Assembly: GCF_003965815.1 (NCBI RefSeq)
Contig: NZ_RXOE01000002.1
Coordinates: 496,001 to 560,000 of the forward strand
Origin: Variovorax gossypii
Lineage (GTDB): Bacteria > Pseudomonadota > Gammaproteobacteria > Burkholderiales > Burkholderiaceae_C
Direction: 5' to 3'
Length of the DNA stretch: 64,000 nt
Shown here one piece after another: positions 57,860 through 64,000 of the stretch. Every line of letters starts with the position of its first letter. The first letter of the stretch is position 1. Below the pieces are notes generated by a model that had not been told where the DNA came from, did not search any database, and worked only from the letters and a program-made list of their open reading frames with translations. A program made the translations under genes and the position numbers.

Positions 57860-57922
57860 TTGTACGGATTCGCCGGGCCTGTACTAAAGCTACGCTGGCC
57901 GATGGCCGCGAGGCCTTTTTTT
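57860..57922 (+). promoter_or_regulatory. Promoter and leader hairpin of the AfuA-like gene
   Basis: TTGTAC (57860-57865), 16-bp spacer, TACTAA (57882-57887) form a plausible sigma-70 promoter. Just downstream GGCC-GCGA-GGCC (57904-57915) and seven T (57916-57922) look like a short terminator or attenuator before the start codon at 57957. Confidence 0.4.
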
Positions 57923-57956
57923 ATTGCCGAGAGCAGTACAGAGGAAGAGAGACCAG

Positions 57957-58973
57957 ATGAAAAAAAGCAAGATTCTTACCGCAGCGGCACTGCTGGGCCT
58001 GTCGGCCGCGGCCTCGGCCCAGACCGTCAACGTGATCTGCTCGGTCCAGGCCGAATGGTGCAACGTGATCGCGACCGTCTACGCCCGCACCACCGGCGTG
58101 CGCATCAACATGGCGCTCAAGGGCTCGGGCGAGGCGCTGGCCCAGCTGATCGCGGAGAAGGACAACCCCAAGACCGACGTCTGGTTCGGCGGCACCGGCG
58201 ACCCACACCTGCAGGCGGCCGAGCAGGGCCTCACGCTCGAATACAAGTCGCCCACGCTGTCGCAGCTGCATCCCTGGGCGCAGCAGCAGGCCAAGCAGTC
58301 GGGCTACAAGACGGTGGGCATCTACTCGGGCCCGTTGGGCTTCGGCTACAACCCCGAGCTGCTGGCCAAGAAGAAGCTGCCCGTGCCCAAGACCTGGGCC
58401 GACCTGCTCAAGCCCGAGTACAAGGGCGACATCCAGGTGGCCAACCCGGCCTCCAGCGGCACGGCCTACACCATGATCGCCACGCTGGTGCAGCTCATGG
58501 GCGAGGACAAGGCCTTCGACTACCTCAAGGCGCTGCACAAGAACGTGGGCCAGTACACCCGCTCGGGCACCGGCCCGATCAAGGCGGTGGCGCGCGGCGA
58601 GACGGCCGTGTCGATCAGCTTCGTGCACGACGGCCCCGGCGAGAAGATGCAGGGCTTCCCGGTCGAGACCATCACCCCCAGTGACGGCACCGGCGCCGAG
58701 ATCGGCTCCATGAGCATCGTCAAGGGCGCGCGCAACCTCGACGCCGCCAAGAAGTTCTACGAGTGGGCCCTGACGCCCGGGGCGCAGGAGCTGGGCGCCG
58801 CCAACAAGCAGTTCCAGCTGCCGAGCAACGTCAACGCCAAGCTCGACCCGCGGATTCCCGACTTCAAGAAGATCAAGTTCATCAACTACGACTACGCCAA
58901 GTACGGCGCCAGCGCCGAGCGCCGCCGCCTGATCGCGCGCTGGGAAAAAGACGTCAATTCGCTGCCCCGATAA
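57957..58973 (+). CDS. AfuA-like ABC transporter binding protein (annotated by homology as iron)
   Basis: A 338-aa periplasmic protein: leader MKKSKILTAAALLGLSAA cleaved near SAQ, then VNVICSVQAEWCNVIA. The body is of the family 1 iron-type fold (DVWFGGTGDPHLQAAEQ, NPASSGTAY, FVHDGPGEK with H224-D225). I see no convincing tyrosine pair of ferric-binding proteins; the HDG motif and NYDYAKYGASAERRRL end recall AfuA, which binds hexose phosphates. Operon with a permease and an ATPase; good purine-rich ribosome-binding site (GAGGAAGAGAG). Confidence 0.85.
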   Translation: MKKSKILTAAALLGLSAAASAQTVNVICSVQAEWCNVIATVYARTTGVRINMALKGSGEALAQLIAEKDNPKTDVWFGGTGDPHLQAAEQGLTLEYKSPTLSQLHPWAQQQAKQSGYKTVGIYSGPLGFGYNPELLAKKKLPVPKTWADLLKPEYKGDIQVANPASSGTAYTMIATLVQLMGEDKAFDYLKALHKNVGQYTRSGTGPIKAVARGETAVSISFVHDGPGEKMQGFPVETITPSDGTGAEIGSMSIVKGARNLDAAKKFYEWALTPGAQELGAANKQFQLPSNVNAKLDPRIPDFKKIKFINYDYAKYGASAERRRLIARWEKDVNSLPR

Positions 58974-61244
58974 GTGGAAGCGCGTTCCATCGAAGGCGCG
59001 CCGGTCAACCCGGCGTCGCTGGCGGCGGCCCGGCGTTCGCAGCGCTGGGTCTGGGCGTGGGTCGCGCTGGGCCTGGCAGCCTACCTGCTGCTGCCCTGGT
59101 ATGCGATCCAGGACTCGACCTGGTACGAGGCCGTTCCGCAGGTGTTCGGCCAGGCGGAGGGCGCCAACGGCCTGATGCAGGCAGCTACTCAGGGCCGCAG
59201 CTGGCTCTTCGTGGGGCTCGCCGGGCTGCTGCTGTGCGCCGTGGGGGCGTGGCTTCCGGCCGGCAGGGCGCAGGGGCGCTGGCTGCTCGCCGGCGGCCTG
59301 ATCGGCGCCCTCGGGCTCGCCGCCACCGGCTTCACCATCGGCGCGCGCGGCTGGAGCGTGGCCGCGCTCAACACGCAGTTCGGCGAGCTGGCCATCAACC
59401 AGTTCGGCATCGGCGCGGGCGGCTTCGTGGCGCTCACGGCGCTGGTGCTGCTGGCGGCCTTCGGCATCGCGCGGCTGGGGCTCTTCAAGGGCGACCTGTT
59501 CGTTGCGGCGGCCGTCGTCGGCTGCGGCGTGCTGATGGCGCTGTTCATCGCCTACCCGGTGAGCAAGGCGCTGTCGGGCGCGTTCTTCAATGAAGACGGC
59601 CAATGGTCGATCGGCGCCTTCGTCGCCCGCGTGTTCACCGAGCGCATCTGGGGCCTGGGCTGCCTGTCCGGCGGCGTGCGCTGCGGCGTGGCGTGGAACA
59701 CGCTGGTGCTGGCGCTGCTCACGGCCGCCGGAACCACCTTCCTCGGTACGCTGATGGCGCTGATGGCCGAGCGCGGCAGCAAGCGCGGGCAGGGCGCGCT
59801 GCGGGTGCTGGCGCTGCTGCCGATCATCACGCCGCCCTTCGTGGTGGGGCTGGGGCTGATCCTGCTGTTCGGCCGCGCCGGCATCGTCAACCAAGTGCTG
59901 GAGAGCGTCTTCGGCATCGAGCCCACGCGCTGGTTCTACGGCATGCCGGGCGTGCTGGTGGCGCAGCTCTTCGCCTTCACGCCCATTGCCTTCATGATCA
60001 TGCGCGGCGTGGTGCAGGGCATTGCGCCCAGCCTGGAGGAGGCCGCGCAGATGCTGCGCGCCGACCGCCGCCGGGCCTTCTTCACCATCACGCTGCCGCT
60101 CTTGAAGCCCGGGCTGGCCAACGCCTTCCTGGTGGGCTTCATCGAAAGCATCGCCGACTTCGGCAATCCGGTGGTGGTGGGCGGGCAGTTCTCGGTGCTG
60201 TCGACCGACATCTTCTTCGCCATCGTCGGCGCGCAGTACGACCGGGGCCGCGCGGCCTCGCTGGCCTGGGTGCTCACGCTCTTCGCGCTCGGCGTGTTCG
60301 CGCTGCAGCGCGGGCTGCTCGGCAAGCAGAACTACACGACCGTCAGCGGCAAGGGCGACGCCGGCATCCCCATGGCGCTGCCCGACGGGGTGCGTCGCAC
60401 CATTTACTGCATCGCGATGCCGTGGATCGCGTTCACCGCCGTGGTCTACCTGTTCGCCTTCGCGGGCGGCTTCGTGCAGACCTGGGGCCGCGACTACACC
60501 TTCACGCTGAACCACTTCAAGACCGCGTTCTCGCTGGAGTGGGGCCAGTTCGGGCTGGTGTGGGCCGGCACGGCGTGGAACTCGCTGATCACCACGCTCA
60601 AGCTGGCGGGCATCTCGGCGCCCATCACCGCGGCGCTGGGCCTGCTCATCGCCTGGCTGCTGGCGCGCAACGAGTTCAGGGGGCAGGGCCTCTTCGAGTT
60701 CGGCGCGCTGCTGGCCTTCGCCATTCCGGGCACCGTGCTGGGCGTGAGCTACATCCTGGCCTTCAACGTGCCACCCCTCGAGCTCACGGGCACGGGGCTC
60801 ATCATCGTGCTGTGCTTCATGTTCCGGAACCTGCCGGTGGGCGTGCGAGCCGGCACCGCGGCCTTCAAGCAGCTCGACCGCTCGCTCGACGAGGCCTCGC
60901 TGATGCTGCGCGCATCGACCTCGCAGACGCTCTTCAAGGTGGTGCTGCCGCTCTTGAAGCCGGCGCTGGTGGCCGCGCTGGTCTACAGCTTCGTGCGCGC
61001 CATGACGACGGTGAGCGCGGTGATCTTCCTGGTCACGGCCGAGAACGAGCTCGCCACCACCTACATCATCGGCCGCGTGGGCAACGGCGACTACGGCATC
61101 GCGCTGGCCTACTGCACGGTGCTCATGATCCTGATGTCGCTGGCCATCGCGCTGGTGCAGTGGGTGGTGGGGGAGCGCAAGCTGGGGCGGCGAGGGTCCG
61201 CACAACAACACCAGGGACATCACAAGATGGAGGGGCTGACATGA
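58974..61244 (+). CDS. AfuB/FbpB-like ABC transporter permease, fused, with N-terminal extension
   Basis: A 756-aa membrane protein starting at GTG immediately after the previous stop. It has two permease halves, each with an EAA loop (EEAAQMLRADRRRAFFTITLPLL and DEASLMLRASTSQTLFKVVLPLL), preceded by about 220 extra residues with four to five more helices. Ordinary FbpB proteins are about 500-560 aa; long forms are known in the AfuB branch. Its TGA overlaps the ATPase ATG (61241-61244). Confidence 0.87.
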   Translation: MEARSIEGAPVNPASLAAARRSQRWVWAWVALGLAAYLLLPWYAIQDSTWYEAVPQVFGQAEGANGLMQAATQGRSWLFVGLAGLLLCAVGAWLPAGRAQGRWLLAGGLIGALGLAATGFTIGARGWSVAALNTQFGELAINQFGIGAGGFVALTALVLLAAFGIARLGLFKGDLFVAAAVVGCGVLMALFIAYPVSKALSGAFFNEDGQWSIGAFVARVFTERIWGLGCLSGGVRCGVAWNTLVLALLTAAGTTFLGTLMALMAERGSKRGQGALRVLALLPIITPPFVVGLGLILLFGRAGIVNQVLESVFGIEPTRWFYGMPGVLVAQLFAFTPIAFMIMRGVVQGIAPSLEEAAQMLRADRRRAFFTITLPLLKPGLANAFLVGFIESIADFGNPVVVGGQFSVLSTDIFFAIVGAQYDRGRAASLAWVLTLFALGVFALQRGLLGKQNYTTVSGKGDAGIPMALPDGVRRTIYCIAMPWIAFTAVVYLFAFAGGFVQTWGRDYTFTLNHFKTAFSLEWGQFGLVWAGTAWNSLITTLKLAGISAPITAALGLLIAWLLARNEFRGQGLFEFGALLAFAIPGTVLGVSYILAFNVPPLELTGTGLIIVLCFMFRNLPVGVRAGTAAFKQLDRSLDEASLMLRASTSQTLFKVVLPLLKPALVAALVYSFVRAMTTVSAVIFLVTAENELATTYIIGRVGNGDYGIALAYCTVLMILMSLAIALVQWVVGERKLGRRGSAQQHQGHHKMEGLT

Positions 61245-62299
61245 ACGGCATCGAATTCCGCAATGTCACCAAGCGCTACGGCGCGGACAAGAACGCGCCG
61301 CTGGCCGTCAAGGGCATCAGCTTCGAGGTGCCGGTGGGCACGCTCACCACCATCCTCGGGCCCTCGGGCTGCGGCAAGACGACCACGCTGCGCATGATCG
61401 CGGGGCTGGAGTCGCCGACCTCGGGCTCGATCTTCATGGGCGGGCGCGACGTCACCACGCTGGGGCCGGCCGAGCGCAACGTGAGCATGATGTTCCAGAG
61501 CTACGCGCTGTTCCCGCACATGAACGTGATCGAGAACGTGGCCTACGGCCTGCGCATGAGCGGCGTGAAGAAGGACGAGGCCGCGGCGCGGGCGCGCGAG
61601 GCGCTGCGAGGCGTGGGCCTGGTCGGCTTCGACGAGCGGCTGCCCAGCGAGCTCTCGGGCGGCCAGCAGCAACGGGTGGCGCTGGCGCGCGCGCTGGTGC
61701 TGGAGCCGGCGGTGCTGCTCTTCGACGAGCCGCTGTCGAACCTTGACGCCCGGCTGCGCCGCGAGATGCGCGAGGAGATCCGCGCGCTGCAGCAGCGGCT
61801 GAAGCTCACGGTGGCCTATGTCACGCACGACCAGAGCGAGGCGCTGGCGGTGAGCGACCAGATCATCGTGATGGACCACGGCGTGATCGCCCAGCGCGGC
61901 ACGCCCGAGCAGCTCTACGGCCGGCCCGAGAGCGAGTTCGTGGCCGGCTTCATGGGCGAGGCGATGGTGTTCCCGGCGGTGGCCGAGGCCGACGGCAGCG
62001 TGGCGCTAGGCCCGCTGCGCCTGCAGCCGCGCTACGCGGTGGCGCCCGGCACGGTGAAGGTGGCGGTGCGGCCCGAAGCCTGGCAGATCGGTGCCGGCGG
62101 GGCAGTCGGCGCCTCGGGCGGCCTGCCGGCCACGCTGCGCAAGGCGGCCTACCTCGGCAGCTTCTACGAATACGGCTTCGACACCACCCTGGGGCCGGTC
62201 TTCGTGGTGTCGACCGACCTGTCCAGCCCGCTGGCGGCCGGCGCGCAGGCCACCCTGTCCCTGGGAGCCCATGGCGTGAGCGTGGTGCCCGGCGCATGA
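61241..62299 (+). CDS. AfuC/FbpC-like ABC transporter ATPase
   Basis: A 352-aa importer ATPase: Walker A GPSGCGKTT at 40-48, Q-loop MFQSYALFPHM, signature LSGGQQQRVA, Walker B VLLFDEPLSNLD, and a TOBE domain at the C-terminus. Third gene of the transporter operon, translationally coupled to the permease. A HAD phosphatase gene follows 12 bp later and is probably co-transcribed. Confidence 0.9.
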   Translation: MNGIEFRNVTKRYGADKNAPLAVKGISFEVPVGTLTTILGPSGCGKTTTLRMIAGLESPTSGSIFMGGRDVTTLGPAERNVSMMFQSYALFPHMNVIENVAYGLRMSGVKKDEAAARAREALRGVGLVGFDERLPSELSGGQQQRVALARALVLEPAVLLFDEPLSNLDARLRREMREEIRALQQRLKLTVAYVTHDQSEALAVSDQIIVMDHGVIAQRGTPEQLYGRPESEFVAGFMGEAMVFPAVAEADGSVALGPLRLQPRYAVAPGTVKVAVRPEAWQIGAGGAVGASGGLPATLRKAAYLGSFYEYGFDTTLGPVFVVSTDLSSPLAAGAQATLSLGAHGVSVVPGA

Positions 62300-62311
62300 A
62301 ACAATGGGGCC

Positions 62312-62974
62312 ATGAACGTGGTTTTCGATCTGGGCGCCGTGCTGTTCGCATGGGAGCCCACGCGGCTGGTACAGGCCCATCTCGCCCAACACGCCCCCAC
62401 TGAGGCCGCCGCGGCCGCCATGGGCCGCGCGCTTTTCCATCACGACGACTGGACCAGCTTCGACTGCGGCACCCGCACGCTGGCCGACTCCATCGCCCGC
62501 ATGTCGGCCCGGCTGGCGCTGCCGCCCGAGCCGCTGTACGCCATGCTCGACGGACTCGGCGAGCGGCTGGAGCCCATCGGCGTCACGGTTGAGATGCTCG
62601 GCGAACTCATGGCCCACCGGGATGCCGGCCAGCCGCTGCGCCTGTACTACCTTTCGAACATGCCTTCGCCGTACGCGCGGGCCATCGAACGGCGGCACGA
62701 CTTCATGCGGCGTTTCGACGGCGGCGTGTTCTCGGGGGACGTGAAGTTCCTCAAGCCCGAGCGGGAGATCTACGAGCTGCTGGCCATGCGCCACGGCCTC
62801 GACCCGGCGCAGACCGTGTTCATCGACGATTCCGCCGCCAATGTGGAAGCGGCGCGCGCCTTCGGCTGGCAGGCCATCCACTGCACCGCGCCGGCCATGC
62901 TGCCGTCGCAGCTGCAGCGCTACCTGCCGGTCAGCGTCACCTTGCCGGTGTCGAACCCCAGGCTGCGGGCGTAG
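62312..62974 (+). CDS. HAD superfamily phosphatase, YihX-like
   Basis: A 220-aa HAD hydrolase: nucleophile D6 in VVFDLGAVLF, motif II YYLSNMPS, motif III lysine in KFLKPEREIY and motif IV VFIDDSAANVEAA. The FDLG opening and KPE.IY block match the sugar-phosphatase YihX (glucose-1-phosphate) rather than nucleotidases. Twelve bp after the transporter ATPase gene, hence likely part of the same operon and perhaps acting on the imported compound. The 3' end overlaps the convergent lipocalin gene by 55 nt. Confidence 0.85.
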   Translation: MNVVFDLGAVLFAWEPTRLVQAHLAQHAPTEAAAAAMGRALFHHDDWTSFDCGTRTLADSIARMSARLALPPEPLYAMLDGLGERLEPIGVTVEMLGELMAHRDAGQPLRLYYLSNMPSPYARAIERRHDFMRRFDGGVFSGDVKFLKPEREIYELLAMRHGLDPAQTVFIDDSAANVEAARAFGWQAIHCTAPAMLPSQLQRYLPVSVTLPVSNPRLRA

Positions 62975-63600
62975 TCCAGCTCGGCCTGCAGCAGCGCGTC
63001 TTCCAGGCGCGGGGCGCGCGACAGCACCCAGAGGTACTCGCGGTCGGGCGTGCCGACCAGCGACACCTGGTATTCGCGGTCGAGCTTCAGGATCCAGTAG
63101 TCGCCCCAGACCATGGGCAGCCAGCCGAGCCATGCCGGCGCGAATCGCACCTCCAGCCGGCCCGCGCCGGGCTGGCCCGCCACGGGCACCACGCGTGCGG
63201 TGCCGACGGCTTCGTCGAAATTCCCGTCTTCCCTGACGCAGCGGTTGCGCACCTGCACGGTGCCGTCCGGCTGCAGCGTGTATTCGGCGGTCACAGGGCC
63301 GGCGCACTGCTTCTGGAAACGGTTCGGCAGGCGGGCCTGCTCGTGCCAGAGACCCGCATACCGCTCCAGGTCGACCGGCGCCACCACCTGCAGCGACGCG
63401 CGCATCAGCGGTGCGCCGTCGGCCGGGCCGGCCGGTCTGCTCAGGCGAGCGCGGGCGGCACTTCGGGCCGCGCCCATCGTGAACCACGCAGCCACGCCCC
63501 CGACGACGAAGGCCGTGGCCATCGCGCCTATCGCGTTGCTGGTACGGCGGTCATCGAAGGGCTGGACGGCGGTGGCGCCGGGGCGCGGGCGTTGGGTCAT
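62920..63600 (-). CDS. Lipocalin (Blc-like) family protein
   Basis: A 226-aa protein with an N-terminal membrane helix (AIGAMATAFVVGGVAAWF) and a C-terminal bacterial lipocalin domain: LERYAGLWHEQARLPNRFQK (the GxW motif), VTAEYTLQPDGTVQVRNRC, and DYWILKLDREYQ...YLWVLSR. Such proteins bind fatty acids or lysophospholipids at the envelope; here the usual lipobox is replaced by a transmembrane anchor. The ATG at 63600 is chosen; a longer frame upstream is rich in chance residues. Confidence 0.85.
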   Translation of the reverse strand: MTQRPRPGATAVQPFDDRRTSNAIGAMATAFVVGGVAAWFTMGAARSAARARLSRPAGPADGAPLMRASLQVVAPVDLERYAGLWHEQARLPNRFQKQCAGPVTAEYTLQPDGTVQVRNRCVREDGNFDEAVGTARVVPVAGQPGAGRLEVRFAPAWLGWLPMVWGDYWILKLDREYQVSLVGTPDREYLWVLSRAPRLEDALLQAELDYARSLGFDTGKVTLTGR

Positions 63601-63702
63601 GGAGGCACTCCTGAGGCTGAAGACATTCGGCGTAAGCCTCAGGCTAGCCAGCGCAGGTGCGCGCGACCGTAAGCCACGGACCACAGGCGCTGTAGGGCAC
63701 GG

Positions 63703-63740
63703 GGGCGGGAAGATGGGCCGGGAAGACGGGCCGGGAAGAT
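63703..63740. repeat. Three tandem copies of a 13-bp unit GGGCCGGGAAGAY
   Basis: Copies at 63703-63714 (one base short), 63715-63727 and 63728-63740 in the 267-bp gap between the lipocalin and transaldolase genes. The rest of that gap shows no gene. Confidence 0.7.
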
Positions 63741-63867
63741 CCGACAACCCCACCGGCCGCAGGCTGATGGAGCCGCGTGGAAACCCGTGCTACGGTGCGC
63801 ATGAAAACATCGGCCGGCGCGCAACTGCGTGCAGGTCTTGTCACAACCGGCACAGGATAATGATTTC

Positions 63868-64000
63868 ATGAACCAACTCGATGCCCTCCGCCAGTGGACC
63901 ACCGTCGTCGCAGACACCGGTGACTTCAAACAGCTCAGCATTTCCAAGCCGCAGGACGCGACCACCAATCCGTCGCTGATCCTCAAGGCCGTGCAGAAGC
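63868..64000 (+). CDS. tal: Transaldolase, 5' part only
   Basis: The first 44 codons are visible before the window ends. [20 protein letters not shown] and the phosphate-site [10 protein letters not shown] are diagnostic of class I transaldolase, which swaps dihydroxyacetone units between sugar phosphates in the pentose phosphate pathway. Its nearness to zwf and the AfuABC-like transporter fits a sugar-phosphate neighbourhood. Confidence 0.93.
   Translation, partial: MNQLDALRQWTTVVADTGDFKQLSISKPQDATTNPSLILKAVQK

Noticed and set aside
57957..62299. Confident ferric iron transporter (fbpABC)
   Set aside because: The fold family matches, but I could not place a ferric-binding tyrosine pair, and the neighbours are sugar-phosphate genes, so the substrate is left open.

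Overview
The window is a stretch of high-GC betaproteobacterial chromosome. Gene content and protein style point to Comamonadaceae, most likely Variovorax or a close relative: Omp32-type porins, paired cyanophycin genes with their dedicated ABC transporter and DUF1854 gene, DUF2970 and DUF2177 membrane proteins, and a phosphonate cluster of the betaproteobacterial type. There is no rRNA, tRNA, CRISPR array or insertion sequence. Most of the window is dense, well-kept core or metabolic DNA. The signs of decay or transfer are a regulator broken by a stop codon, a porin without a start codon, and a lone tyrosine recombinase.

Layout. 1-4854: cyanophycin (arginine/aspartate storage polymer) locus, with a CphA-type synthetase lacking a normal second ATP site and, divergently, an ABC exporter plus DUF1854 protein. 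4876-7842: DUF2177 membrane protein, queC (queuosine precursor) and an SbmA/BacA-like ABC protein. 7966-14712: 2-aminoethylphosphonate (AEP) module with a PhnZ-like HD oxygenase facing an operon of binding protein, ATPase, fused permease, FAD oxidoreductase and phosphonoacetaldehyde hydrolase. 14768-19955: small lipoprotein, MFS carrier, MocR regulator interrupted by TAG, and a DUF2970/cytochrome c operon. 19968-28539: secreted lipoxygenase, purine deaminase with purine permease and LysR regulator, Tat-exported phospholipase C and a small lipoprotein. 28654-41017: 5'-nucleotidase and a complete type II secretion system (gspG-H-I-J-K-L-M-N-D-E-F on the minus strand, gspC divergent). 41072-48131: ilvA, recombinase, start-less porin with a candidate small RNA in front of it, OsmC, coq7 and an intact paralogous porin. 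48316-56281: peptide ABC transporter operon carrying an M20 amidohydrolase, then a dioxygenase with a Tat-like leader. 56309-64000: zwf facing an AfuABC-like transporter, a HAD phosphatase, a lipocalin and the start of transaldolase.

How it works together. Three themes stand out. (i) Nitrogen and phosphorus scavenging and storage: cyanophycin, AEP uptake with two alternative C-P cleavage enzymes, purine salvage, peptide uptake. (ii) Lipid attack outside the cell: a Tat-dependent phospholipase C and a lipoxygenase lie within 20 kb of the T2SS that could export them. (iii) Sugar phosphates: zwf, an AfuABC-like importer, a YihX-like HAD phosphatase and transaldolase lie side by side, suggesting that the transporter annotated by homology as ferric iron may instead feed hexose phosphates to the pentose phosphate pathway.

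The most noteworthy unexplained items are a candidate approximately 90-nt small RNA carrying an anti-Shine-Dalgarno motif directly upstream of the start-less porin, the CphA paralogue with a destroyed Mur-ligase P-loop next to an ABC exporter with an unusual N-terminal domain, and the mixed hydrolytic/oxidative phosphonate module.
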